A DNA stretch of 64,000 bases from JABAAI01 sp965242745. GTDB lineage: Bacteria > Spirochaetota > Leptospiria > Leptospirales > Leptonemataceae. The stretch's first letter is position 1. The number at the start of each line of letters is the position of its first letter. A program made the position numbers and the translations under genes. The stretch is taken from positions 1 to 64,000 of the forward strand of contig CBDETG010000096.1 in assembly GCA_965242745.1 (NCBI GenBank). Reading direction: 5' to 3'. Shown one piece after another: positions 42,146-50,660 of the stretch. The notes under the pieces were generated by a model, which had not been told where the DNA came from, made no database searches, and worked only from the letters and a program-made list of their open reading frames with translations.

Positions 42146-43540
42146 ATGTATAAAACATATCACAATCAAAGCAATATATTTGCAAGTTTACTATTGGGAA
42201 TCACTATCTGCGTGCAGCCTCTGTTTACGCAAGAAAACAATACAGGAAGAGAGTCGGGATTACAGGACTTCTTTCCCGAGGCCCCTGCCACTCGGCGAAG
42301 GCCTATTTTTGATAGGAGTTTCAACCCATCTATAGGCGCTATCCTGAATGGGCAGTACCGAAGCTTCTCAGCAGAAGAAAGCCATCTGCCAGGATTTGCT
42401 ATGGGTGAGGAAGGAGCGCGGCCTGCAAAAGGCTTTTCTGTCGATCATACAGAATTGAATTTCTCGGCTAACGCAGATAATGTATTCAAGGCTTCCTTGA
42501 CCTTTGCCTTAGCTGAACATGCGCATGGGCATGGAGCTGCGCATGGGCATGAAGGCGAAGATGAGCATGAAGACGAAGGTGAGCATGAAGGCGAAGATGA
42601 GCATGAAGGCGAATCAGTAGAAGAAGCAGCTGGGGGAATAGAAGTGGAACTCGAAGAAGCTTTTATCCAAAGCCTCCCTGCTTTTATACTGCCGACAGGC
42701 ATGTCTTTGAAAATAGGAAGGGCTTTTTGGACCTTAGGTTATTTGAATGAGCATCACAGTCATACTGATGATTTCTCTGACCGCCCATTACCCTATAGAG
42801 CCTTTCTGGACAATGCCTTCAATGACGCAGGAGCGCAGCTCTCCTATGTCCTGCCTACTGATCTCTACGTAGAAGGAGGCGCCGGCGCCTTTCATGGCGC
42901 TGATCATCCTTTTTCCAGCGATAGAGGCATGTCTACCTCCGCTTTTCTGCGCGTAGGAAGCGACATTGGCGCAAATCATAGCTTTCGCATAGGGGCTTCT
43001 CAGCTTCTAGGGGAAAGCTTAGAAGGACAAGAGCGTGCTTTCCACGGGGGCGAGTTAGCATTCGCCGGCAGTACGAGAATGTACATAGCTGATTTTCGCT
43101 ATACCTGGGCTCCGAGCGGCAATGCGCGCAATATGGAACTGAGCATGCAAGGAGAGTACTTCTGGTACAATGACAAGGGAAGCTACCATGTGACTGCTGA
43201 AGAAGAAGCTGAAGTAGATTTTGATGGCTCCTATAGGGGCTGGTATGCGCAGCTGGTCTTCAAGTTTCATCCCGAATGGCGCATTGCTTTACGTCACAGC
43301 AATCTGCAGGCAGCAGACATACCTGAGGAACTGGAAGATACAGCCTTGGATGCAAAGGGTTTTCAGCCCAGAGCAAGCAGCTTTATGATTGACTGGAGCA
43401 ACAGCGAATTCAGCCGCCTGCGCATACAGTACAATCGGGAAGAATTAGCTCTGGAAGGCGATCATGACGCAGAGGTAGATGAACAATTCATCATCCAGTA
43501 CATTGTTAGTATAGGAGCGCATGCTGCGCATAAATACTAA
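42146..43540 (+). CDS. Outer-membrane beta-barrel protein with His/Glu-rich loop, putative zinc porin
   Basis: A predicted porin-like barrel of 464 aa, with a signal peptide (about residues 1-29) and a C-terminus of alternating strands ending in 'FIIQYIVSIGAHAAHKY'. Residues 128-158 form a dense metal-binding loop of HGHEGEDEHEDEGEHEGEDE type, and further His pairs (EHHSHTDD) occur near residue 197. The strong AAGGAGG site is eight bases from the ATG. It is followed by znuA and znuB, so it probably brings zinc (or a related cation) across the outer membrane. No TonB box or plug domain is visible, so it is not a TonB-dependent receptor. Confidence 0.7.
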   Translation: MYKTYHNQSNIFASLLLGITICVQPLFTQENNTGRESGLQDFFPEAPATRRRPIFDRSFNPSIGAILNGQYRSFSAEESHLPGFAMGEEGARPAKGFSVDHTELNFSANADNVFKASLTFALAEHAHGHGAAHGHEGEDEHEDEGEHEGEDEHEGESVEEAAGGIEVELEEAFIQSLPAFILPTGMSLKIGRAFWTLGYLNEHHSHTDDFSDRPLPYRAFLDNAFNDAGAQLSYVLPTDLYVEGGAGAFHGADHPFSSDRGMSTSAFLRVGSDIGANHSFRIGASQLLGESLEGQERAFHGGELAFAGSTRMYIADFRYTWAPSGNARNMELSMQGEYFWYNDKGSYHVTAEEEAEVDFDGSYRGWYAQLVFKFHPEWRIALRHSNLQAADIPEELEDTALDAKGFQPRASSFMIDWSNSEFSRLRIQYNREELALEGDHDAEVDEQFIIQYIVSIGAHAAHKY

Positions 43541-43563
43541 GAGCTGGTCTCAAAACTAGGCTC
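43541..43563. repeat. GAGCC-type hairpin repeat, copy 4, directly after a stop codon
   Basis: GAGCTGGTCTCAAAACTAGG followed by CTC begins at the base after the TAA of the barrel gene, and TTGCGAC follows as in copy 1. Confidence 0.6.
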
Positions 43564-43595
43564 TTGCGACAACAGAGCATCCTAAGCTGTTCTGC

Positions 43596-43627
43596 GCTGA
43601 GCAGGCTTTCACCAAAGCTTGCTCAGC
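43596..43627 (+). promoter_or_regulatory. Strong 14-bp hairpin between the barrel gene and znuA
   Basis: GCTGAGCAGGCTTT pairs with AAAGCTTGCTCAGC (one G-T pair) around the tetraloop CACC. It has no T run. It is flanked by direct repeats AGAGCATCCTAAGC (about 43574-43587) and AGCGCATCCTAAGC (about 43665-43678). It may limit read-through or protect the upstream mRNA. Confidence 0.55.
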
Positions 43628-43687
43628 ACTGCGGCGGCCGGGATGGCCTGAGTCGCAGAGTCATAGCGCATCCTAAGCAATTTCTTG

Positions 43688-43750
43688 AGTTATAGGAGGA
43701 TAGAGATGAAAGGTCTCATGATTAGTTTTAGTTATAGGAGGATAAAAATG
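43688..43750 (+). promoter_or_regulatory. Tandem duplication of the znuA ribosome-binding site and start
   Basis: AGTTATAGGAGGATAGAGATG (positions 43688-43708) is repeated 42 bases later as AGTTATAGGAGGATAAAAATG (43730-43750). Both have a strong Shine-Dalgarno site and an ATG, and both starts are in the same frame. Confidence 0.85.
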
Positions 43751-44650
43751 AAAAATTTCTTTATTAGTCTGCTTTTGGGCTTTTGCCTCTTGCCAAAGCC
43801 TCTCCTTGCAAAGCTGGAAGTCTTTGCTTGTGAACCTGAGTGGGCGTCTTTGGCAAAGGAAATAGGAGGAGAACTGGTACATACATTCTCAGCAACCAAT
43901 GCTACGCAGGACCCGCATTATATTAGGGCTCGTCCCAGCTTGATTGCAAAGGTAATACGGGCTGATCTGCTTTTTTGCACTGGAGCTGATCTGGAAATAG
44001 GCTGGCTGCCTATCTTACTCGAAAGAGCAAAGAGTCAGGTGCAAGAAGGGGCTCCCGGCCATTTGATGGCTGCAGATTACGTGCCCCTTTTAGAAAAACC
44101 AAAGCGCATCGATCGCAGTATGGGGGACGTGCACCCGGATGGGAACCCGCATATACACTTAAATCCCTATCATGTCTTGCGCGTAGGCGAAGAATACCAA
44201 AAGCGCCTAAAAGGACTTGATCCAAAAAACGCGAAAGTCTATGAAAGGCGCTATAAGGCCTTTGCTCATGCATGGCGTAAAGCGATCAGATCTTGGGAAA
44301 GGAAAGCCAAAGCGCTGCGAGGCACGGCTTATATCACCCATCACAATGCTTGGATTTATCTCTTTGACTGGCTGTCTTTAGAGCTTGCAGCCACCTTGGA
44401 AGCCAGGCCGGGCATAGCCCCAAGCACAGCGCATCTGCAAACTCTGCTCCATACAGCGCGAAAAAAGAAGATCGCAGCGATTATCCGAAGTCCTTACGCC
44501 TCATCGAGCGCAAGCAAATGGTTAAGCGCAAAAACAAAGCTCCCCCATCTTGTTGTGCCATACACGGTAGATGAAGGGAATTCTCCGAATCTCTTTAGGC
44601 TCTATGATAACATTATAGCCAAGCTCTTGGAATATCGTCATGCTAGATAG
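43748..44650 (+). CDS. znuA: Zinc ABC transporter substrate-binding protein
   Basis: Periplasmic zinc-binding component (cluster A-I). From ATG 43748 there is a clean signal peptide (MKNFFISLLLGFCLLPKPLLA), giving 300 aa in total. The zinc ligands expected for the family are seen: a His in 'QDPHYIRARPSL' (about residue 57), a His in 'GNPHIHLNPYHV' (about residue 133), 'TYITHHNAW'-like AYITHHNAW (about residue 197), and an acidic ligand in PYTVDEGN. It lacks a long His-rich loop of the E. coli type. An in-frame ATG 42 bases upstream (43706) has an equally strong GGAGGAT site, through a tandem duplication of the start region. Confidence 0.85.
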   Translation: MKNFFISLLLGFCLLPKPLLAKLEVFACEPEWASLAKEIGGELVHTFSATNATQDPHYIRARPSLIAKVIRADLLFCTGADLEIGWLPILLERAKSQVQEGAPGHLMAADYVPLLEKPKRIDRSMGDVHPDGNPHIHLNPYHVLRVGEEYQKRLKGLDPKNAKVYERRYKAFAHAWRKAIRSWERKAKALRGTAYITHHNAWIYLFDWLSLELAATLEARPGIAPSTAHLQTLLHTARKKKIAAIIRSPYASSSASKWLSAKTKLPHLVVPYTVDEGNSPNLFRLYDNIIAKLLEYRHAR

Positions 44651-45398
44651 TACAATGCTGGAGATACTAAGCCCGGCTATTACTGTTGCCTTGATGATTT
44701 CTATGACTCACGCCCCGCTGGGTATGGAGGTCTTACGCAGAGGGATTATCTTTCTTGATTTAGCGGTAGCGCAGGTCAGCGGGCTTGCCCTGCTGCTTGC
44801 CTCCATATATCTGGAAGAAAGCCCGTGGTGGATATACCAAGCCACCGCTTTTACGGGAGCCTTATTATGCGCCCTGTGCTTTCATCTTATGGAAAAGTCA
44901 GCGCCAAAAAAACAAGAGGCTCTGATTGGAAGCGTCTTTGTAGTAGCGGCCTCCATATCTTTGCTTATGGCCGCAGACCTCAGCCATGGGGGCGAGGAAA
45001 TACAGCGCATCCTCTCCGGGCAAATTTTATTCGTAACTTGGAAGGATATCTTGAGTCACGCCCCTGTCTATATCTTGGTCATTTCCCTATGGTTCCTAAG
45101 GCCTATCTACAGGAAGGGAGTTGTATTTTATCTGCTCTTTTCTTTGGCGATCACTTCCTCAGTACAGCTCGTGGGCGTCTACGTAGTCTTTGCCAGCCTG
45201 ATTCTCCCTGCCCTGCATGCCATAGACCGCAAAAGAAAGCATCTGGAGGCATGGCTCTGCGGCTTCTTTTCTGTACTATTAGGCATGGGCGCAGCCCTGC
45301 TGATGGATTGGAGCGCAGGGCCGGTCATCGTGGTTGCATATGCTTTTGTATATGCGGCAGTACGCCTTCTAAGCAATCTGCATTCCAGAATTGCTTGA
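44640..45398 (+). CDS. znuB: Zinc ABC transporter permease
   Basis: Integral membrane component of the ABC-3 family. It has 252 aa and about seven or eight hydrophobic helices, with the family signature region 'GMEVLRRGIIFLDLAVAQVSG' near the N-terminus and 'VQLVGVYVVFASLILPA' (about residues 178-194). It overlaps znuA by 11 bases, so the two are coupled. No ATPase gene (znuC) lies within or around the locus, so the transporter must borrow one encoded elsewhere or be incomplete. Confidence 0.83.
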   Translation: MLDSTMLEILSPAITVALMISMTHAPLGMEVLRRGIIFLDLAVAQVSGLALLLASIYLEESPWWIYQATAFTGALLCALCFHLMEKSAPKKQEALIGSVFVVAASISLLMAADLSHGGEEIQRILSGQILFVTWKDILSHAPVYILVISLWFLRPIYRKGVVFYLLFSLAITSSVQLVGVYVVFASLILPALHAIDRKRKHLEAWLCGFFSVLLGMGAALLMDWSAGPVIVVAYAFVYAAVRLLSNLHSRIA

Positions 45399-45483
45399 CA
45401 GCCTCGCTGTCTATTCCCAGCTCATCCTTTCACAAAAAAGCGCCGCGCACTTCGCTGCCATACTGGGCTTGCCAGCCCTGCTT

Positions 45484-45538
45484 TAGCGCCAGACTCTCCC
45501 ACATCCTGTGCTCGGGACGCAATGCCTATGCCTTGCCG
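45484..45538. repeat. Right half of the palindromic repeat
   Basis: TAGCGCCAGACTCTCCCACA, then TCCTGTGCTCGGGACG and CAATGCCTATGCCTTGCC, match the right inner arm, third hairpin region and right outer arm of the full palindromes. The left half is absent. It lies between znuB and the broken nuclease gene. Confidence 0.7.
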
Positions 45539-45549
45539 GTCAAGATACA

Positions 45550-46608
45550 TTAGATCAAGCCCGCTTCTCTGAGCTGGGCTTCAGTGAGGCCAGTCATCTC
45601 AGTAATGTCAGAAAGGGGGTAGCCTTTGGATAGCATAAGACGAGCTGTCGCAATGGCTTTCTTTTGCTCACCTTTTTCAATACCCTGCTCAATACCTTTT
45701 TTGCTCAATACCCTGCTCAATACCTTGCTCAATGCCTTTTTCAATGCCCTGCTCAATACCCTGCTCAATACCTTTTTCAAATGCCCTGCTCAATACCCTG
45801 CTCAATACCTTTTTCAATGCCCTGCTCAATGCCTTTCTTTTCAAGTTGTTCTGCGATGGTCATAACGTGTTCCCCTGCTTCTTTTGATATATATTTATCT
45901 GCAAATTCGACAATGATCTCAATCTCTAATAACTCTACACTTTGTATAAAATAGCGGAGTAAAATTGCAACTAATTTTTTATCCCTCTGTATATGCAGGC
46001 TGCGTAGATAATTCTTAAACAGCGCTTCCAAGTGTTCTTTTTTTGATAAATACCAGATTTCTTTTAGACTAGCAAGAAAAGCCTGCATGCGTGGAGGATA
46101 CTGTTGGATATTAGCTGTGGGAGAAAGATCAATGAGTTCATATGTAAAGTCTGGAATGTATTTGCGAAGTGGATTTGATAAAGTCATCGGGATAAAGCTA
46201 ATAGCTCAGAAAAAGTTTTTTACCACCGTCCAGCTCTGTTTGACCATGATACAAGAACTATAGGAATTACGACACCGCGGGGTTGCTTTTGTACTCTGGT
46301 AAATTGCAGCAAGATAAGCTGAGAAGCTGGCGCAGAACTTCTGTTTTCTCAGGGTGAGATTTGTGCTCAATCAAAATGCATAAATGCCAATACTTTCCTT
46401 CTTGCTTGTGTGGAATACTAAAAAGCAGATCAGTGAAGCGTTCACGGTCTTTGGCGTCAATGAATGAGCCCTGTTCCATCTTGAGCTTAGTAAAATCAAG
46501 CTTATCTGCAATAGCTTTATCAAGCGTGTTTTGCAATAGATCAATGGCGTATTTTTTCTCAGATAGAACGCGTTTGACTACAATGTCATGTTGATTTGTT
46601 TGAGGCAT
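45550..46608 (-). pseudogene. Rpn/PD-(D/E)XK nuclease family transposase-like protein, several frameshifts
   Basis: The N-terminus from ATG 46608 is typical of Rpn recombination-promoting nucleases: 'HDIVVKRVLSEKKYAIDLLQ', QGSFIDAKDRERFTDLLFS with the catalytic Asp, and CILIEHKS with the E-x-K. The frame stops at 46267. The next segment (46266-46188) reads VIPIVL, then YHGQTELDGGKKLFLSYY only if frames are switched, and 45777-46187 continues as 'NPLRKYIPDFTYELIDLS'. The C-terminal GIEQGIEK repeats shift frame twice before ending 'GYPLSDITEMTGLTEAQLRE'. At least four lesions make it inactive. Such genes move within many genomes and are known from spirochaetes. Confidence 0.8.
45640..45845 (-). 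repeat. Degenerate GIEQ/GIEK-coding repeat
   Basis: Repeats of about 12 bases (ATTGAGCAGGGT, ATTGAAAAAGGC on the minus strand) encode GIEQGIEK. Single-base length changes at about 45700 (a T run) and 45780 (an A run) interrupt the frame. Such C-terminal repeats are common in the Rpn family. Confidence 0.75.
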
Positions 46609-46734
46609 ATTCTGATGGGAGCATTTGCTTGGTTTTTGTAACTGCAAGCAATTTATGATTAGGCTGGGTGCGATATATTTGGCTCGATCTTGTTGGATAC
46701 GCGCTTTGAGCGCTTCCTTGGCATGTTGGCGTTT

Positions 46735-46815
46735 GTGATAGCACGTGCATGCGCGCGTTGCTGTAATGATAAGGCGCGCTTTTTTTGAAAAGCGGCGTTT
46801 GTACTCAGGGACCTT
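46735..46815. repeat. Mosaic repeat fragment
   Basis: AAAGCGGCGTTTGTACTCAG at about 46792-46811 matches the same segment of array 2 (about 18341-18360). A nearby GCTGTAATGATAAGGCG resembles a decayed TTATTACAACA unit in reverse. It lies upstream of the broken nuclease gene. Confidence 0.5.
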
Positions 46816-46871
46816 GGCTTTCCAGAATTTGCTCTTGGGGACGTGTTCTAAAACGCATACTTTTGCCTGCC

Positions 46872-47573
46872 TCACAAGCTTTCTGCGCCTGCGAGGGTAT
46901 CCAGGTACAAAGGAAGTTTTTGAGATGCGGGCCCTAAGATCACTTCATCAAAAAAGGGGCTGAGATCGGTTCTTTCCAGGTTTAGCTCTACGCAGTGCGC
47001 GTTGTTGCAGCGCGCTGTCTGGACAAAAGCTGCTGCGGGATAAACATTGCCGGAAGTGCCTATAGATAAAAAAAGATCACAAGAAGACAAGGCCTGGTCG
47101 ATCTCTCTCATAAGCAAGGGCTCTTCGCCAAACCAGACCACGTGAGGCCGAAGAGCGCCTGCGCTATGGCAGGCCGTGCATAAAGATGCCGTGTCAAGGT
47201 CTTCCAGACAAGTTAGAATAACAGCGCAGTTTTCACAGCGCGCCTTCAAGAGCTCCCCGTGCATAGAAATAAGGGAGGCAGTGCCAGCCCGCTGGTGTAG
47301 GTCATCGATGTTCTGGCTTATGACAAGAAAGCTCCCGCTATGGCCTTTCTCAAAAGAGGCAAGAGCCCTATGGGCCTCATTCGGCTGGGCCTCCCTAAGC
47401 TGCCTGCGCCTTGCGTTGTAAAAAGAGTGTACCAAATCTTTATTGCGCGCAAAGCCCTCGGGCGTAGCCACATCTTCTATGCGATGCTTTTCCCATAAGC
47501 CATCGGCAGACCTAAAGGTCGCTAAGCCCGACTCGGCAGAAATGCCCGCCCCTGTTAATACTACTATATTCAT
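46872..47573 (-). CDS. cobB: NAD-dependent protein deacylase (sirtuin)
   Basis: Class III sirtuin removing acyl groups from lysine. From ATG 47573 it has 233 aa and starts directly with 'NIVVLTGAGISAESGL', the NAD-binding loop. SQNIDDLHQRAG, SMHGELLKARC (catalytic His), two Cys pairs for zinc (C-x-x-C and CTAC) and 'RPHVVWFGE' follow in order. An upstream extension of the frame to 47663 has no family similarity and overlaps yyaL, so I exclude it. It lies immediately after yyaL on the same strand. Confidence 0.9.
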   Translation of the reverse strand: MNIVVLTGAGISAESGLATFRSADGLWEKHRIEDVATPEGFARNKDLVHSFYNARRRQLREAQPNEAHRALASFEKGHSGSFLVISQNIDDLHQRAGTASLISMHGELLKARCENCAVILTCLEDLDTASLCTACHSAGALRPHVVWFGEEPLLMREIDQALSSCDLFLSIGTSGNVYPAAAFVQTARCNNAHCVELNLERTDLSPFFDEVILGPASQKLPLYLDTLAGAESL

Positions 47574-47637
47574 AAAAACCGGTCTCAAGACTTTCTTGCG
47601 CACAAAGCCTTTGGGCTTAGGCCTATGCGCGGGATTG

Positions 47638-49773
47638 CTATGCCTTGCTCTTGCTTTGCGCAAGCAGAACTTCTAAAGCGCTGCGATCATGTACAGGAGG
47701 ATGGCAGGACTGCGCAGAGCATAGATAAATATAAGGCTTTGCGTGCCCCTCTGCATGAGACTTCCCTCTCAGTATGGGCACTTTCTTTGATTCTTCTTCC
47801 CAACCCTGCCATGTGGAAGCGGCGATGATGCTTTCCCCGGAAAGACGCCCAAAGAGCCATGCTAATATGTCATGCTGCTTTAGCGTAGAATCCAGCAGGA
47901 CTATCGCCCTATCCTGACACAGGAGCTCTGATGCGCAGAAGAAGAGGAAGCTGTGAATTTTACCCCTTGCCTGGATACTTTGCCTAAAAGACGCAAGTAT
48001 GCCTTCCATGCGCCTTCTGTTTAGAGCGCTTTCTATGCCATAGCCGGCCAGACTACCAAAAAGACGCAGGCTGAGTGAGTTGCCGCAGGGCTCCACTCCA
48101 TCATAGGCCTCACGCCAGCGGACAATCAATTCTTCCTGACTCAAGACATGCGTATCATATAGGGCTTGGAATGCTTCTTCTTTCTGAGAAAAGCTGCGGA
48201 CAATTTCCTGCGCCATTTTGGCTGCACGCAGGAGATGCTGACTCTGAAAATCTGTACGGTAGAGGTCTATAAAGGCGCAGCCAAGGGCCGCATAATCCTG
48301 CAAAGAGGCTGTATAAGCCCTCTGTCCTGCGCAATAGCGCCGAAAAAGCATTTGCCTTTCTTTAGACCATAGCTTATCCCATAGAAAGTCTGCGGCCTCC
48401 TTTGCTCTCTTTGCAAGCTCAGGCATGCCAAAGGCGCAGGATGCCTGGCAAAGAGCTGAGATCATATAGGCATTCCATGCCGTAAGAATTTTTTCATCCC
48501 GCAGAGGCCTATTTCTTTTAGAGCGCTCCTTTTTTAGAAGCTGGCGCGCTTTGGCAAGCAAGTCCTCCCATTGCTCTTTTGCATAGCCTGATTCTGCCAA
48601 AGAAAAGGCAGGCGACTCACGCAGGATATTCTTTGACTCAAAGCTGCCCTCCTTGCTGATATTCCAGAAGGAAAAGAGAAGCTGTGACTCTCGTTTGGAA
48701 AAACCCGCCTGCCTAAAGAGCGCTTCGAGCTCTGCAAAAGACCATGTATAAAACTTGCCTTCTTCTGAATCCGAGTCTGCATCCTCTGATGCGTAAAAGG
48801 CGCCCTCGGGGGAAGTCATCTGTTCTTCTATATAACTTAGGACATCCAGAGCCCAATTGCGGTATTGCTTTTTTTGCGTCAGCCTATAACATTCTGCGCA
48901 GGACCAGACGAAAAAGGCATTATCATAGAGCATCTTTTCAAAATGCGGTACCAGCCACCGGTGATCAGTACTGTAACGAGATAGGCCGCCTCCAATCTGG
49001 TCATAAATACCTCCGCTTTTGATTTGTCTAAGACTTGTCTCGATGATTTCTAGCAGACTCGAGTCGTGATTACTTCGATACAGAGCGCCAAGAAAAAGCA
49101 GCTGTAAAAAGGGAGGAAACTTGTTAGGCCCGTTGTCTAAGAAGCCTCCGTAGCGGGAATCGTAAGAAGCCTTCCACTGCTCTGCTGTTTTTTCCATTTC
49201 GCTTTGCAATTCTGCTTTAGAATATGAGCCATCCCCTTGCGTAGTATAGCCTGCGTTTTCATGCAGAAACTGGCGCACAGAATGAGCTCTGCGATAAAGC
49301 TTTGCCCTGTCCTGCTTCCAAGCAGAAGACAGCGCCTGCAGGATCTGTAGAAAGGAAGGGCGGCCATAGAGCGGCTTGGGAGGGAAATAGGTTCCGCCTA
49401 TAATAGGCAGCTTGTCTGGCGTAAGAAATATATTCAGAGGCCAGCCCCCCTGCTCACCCATAGCATGGAGGGCCTGCATATATATCTGGTCTATATCCGG
49501 CCTTTCTTCCCTGTCTACTTTTATAGCGAGGAAATGTTCATTTAAGACTCGCGCTGTCTCCTCATCCATAAAGGATTCTGCTTCCATAACATGACACCAA
49601 TGGCAGGCTGCATAACCTATGGAGAGCAGAACGGGTTTGTCTTCTTCTAAGGCGCGGTCAAAGGCTTCCCTGCCCCAAGCATACCAGGCAACCGGATTGT
49701 GCGCATGCTGCAAGAGATAAGGACTTTTTTCGCGCGCCAATGCGTTGCTGTATTTTTGCTTAGGCGCGCTCAT
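47638..49773 (-). CDS. yyaL: YyaL-type thioredoxin-domain protein (DUF255)
   Basis: A 711-residue protein with an N-terminal thioredoxin-like domain, 'EKSPYLLQHAHNPVAWY' and YAACHWCHVMEAESF with the CHWC pair (about residues 57-60), followed by a six-hairpin glycosidase-like helical barrel. The barrel shows 'GGIYDQIGGGLSRYSTD' and FEKMLYDNA. Homologues (spermatogenesis-associated protein 20, YyaL) are widely conserved but of unknown function. It overlaps the gene for the RNase Z-like protein by 14 bases, which suggests co-translation. Confidence 0.9.
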   Translation of the reverse strand: MSAPKQKYSNALAREKSPYLLQHAHNPVAWYAWGREAFDRALEEDKPVLLSIGYAACHWCHVMEAESFMDEETARVLNEHFLAIKVDREERPDIDQIYMQALHAMGEQGGWPLNIFLTPDKLPIIGGTYFPPKPLYGRPSFLQILQALSSAWKQDRAKLYRRAHSVRQFLHENAGYTTQGDGSYSKAELQSEMEKTAEQWKASYDSRYGGFLDNGPNKFPPFLQLLFLGALYRSNHDSSLLEIIETSLRQIKSGGIYDQIGGGLSRYSTDHRWLVPHFEKMLYDNAFFVWSCAECYRLTQKKQYRNWALDVLSYIEEQMTSPEGAFYASEDADSDSEEGKFYTWSFAELEALFRQAGFSKRESQLLFSFWNISKEGSFESKNILRESPAFSLAESGYAKEQWEDLLAKARQLLKKERSKRNRPLRDEKILTAWNAYMISALCQASCAFGMPELAKRAKEAADFLWDKLWSKERQMLFRRYCAGQRAYTASLQDYAALGCAFIDLYRTDFQSQHLLRAAKMAQEIVRSFSQKEEAFQALYDTHVLSQEELIVRWREAYDGVEPCGNSLSLRLFGSLAGYGIESALNRRRMEGILASFRQSIQARGKIHSFLFFCASELLCQDRAIVLLDSTLKQHDILAWLFGRLSGESIIAASTWQGWEEESKKVPILRGKSHAEGHAKPYIYLCSAQSCHPPVHDRSALEVLLAQSKSKA

Positions 49774-50608
49774 TGATCTTCAAAAAGGGGATGGTTTTTC
49801 TGTGTAAGTGAGGAGGCAGTTTTTGTTTGAGCAAACGTTTGATTTTATCTGCGTGATAGCGGGGAGAAAAATGGATCAGGTACAGCCGTTGTATTTTCTC
49901 TAAGGCCTCGGCGTGCTTTGCGATTTCGTCGAGATGGATATGCCCCCATTCGCGCGCCTGACTGACAGAGCGCGCCTCGTCTATGTAAGTGCATTCTAAA
50001 AAAAGCACCCGCGACTTTTGCACGGCCTCGTATTTTAAGAGGAATTCAATTTGCGTGTCTCCAGAGAAAGTAATATGGGGCAGGTAGCTTTCATAAAAGA
50101 GGTCTTCTCTTACTTTTTTTAAGCGCGCTATTTCAGGTCCAGGCAGAGTTTTGAATTCTTCTTTGAGCTTAAGGGTTTTCTCGAAAATTGTATAACCATT
50201 GGACGGCACCCGGTGGAAACTAGGGAAGGCTTGGAAATAGTACTGTCCCTGCAAAGGATAATAGCGGGCATATTCTACGGGATGCAGCTTGTATTGTATT
50301 TCATAATCCTCTATTTCAGACCAAAGCTGGATGACATTTGCCAGAGGGGCTGCAAGGGCCGGCGGCGTGTAGATCTCAGCTGGAGGAAGGCGGCGCAGAT
50401 TTCTCTGCGAGATATAATAAGGGATGCCGGAGCTATGATCCAGGTGGCCGTGAGTTAGAAGGACCCGCGGAATTTCAGTCAGCCTGCTTGAACCGCATCC
50501 CACATCAAAGGTCAAACGAAATTGCGGCAGGATCATACATGTCTGTATACTCCCTTCTGAAATGCCTAGAAATCGGTAATTTTGGTATGTGTATTCTGAA
50601 AGTTTCAT
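49760..50608 (-). CDS. Metallo-beta-lactamase fold hydrolase, RNase Z-like
   Basis: A 282-residue protein with TFDVG, then LLTHGHLDHSSGI (the H-x-H-x-D-H zinc motif, about residues 53-58), 'ITFSGDTQIEF' with the bridging Asp, and a late 'LIHFSPRYH' with the last His. It lacks the flexible arm of true tRNase Z but resembles ElaC-type proteins in overall order, so tRNA 3' processing or another phosphodiesterase role is possible. It is upstream of and overlapping yyaL. Confidence 0.8.
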   Translation of the reverse strand: MKLSEYTYQNYRFLGISEGSIQTCMILPQFRLTFDVGCGSSRLTEIPRVLLTHGHLDHSSGIPYYISQRNLRRLPPAEIYTPPALAAPLANVIQLWSEIEDYEIQYKLHPVEYARYYPLQGQYYFQAFPSFHRVPSNGYTIFEKTLKLKEEFKTLPGPEIARLKKVREDLFYESYLPHITFSGDTQIEFLLKYEAVQKSRVLFLECTYIDEARSVSQAREWGHIHLDEIAKHAEALEKIQRLYLIHFSPRYHADKIKRLLKQKLPPHLHRKTIPFLKINERA

Positions 50609-50660
50609 ACAAGCGCCCTACGATATGCGCTTTTTGCAAATGCTTACAGCAATTTTAGGC

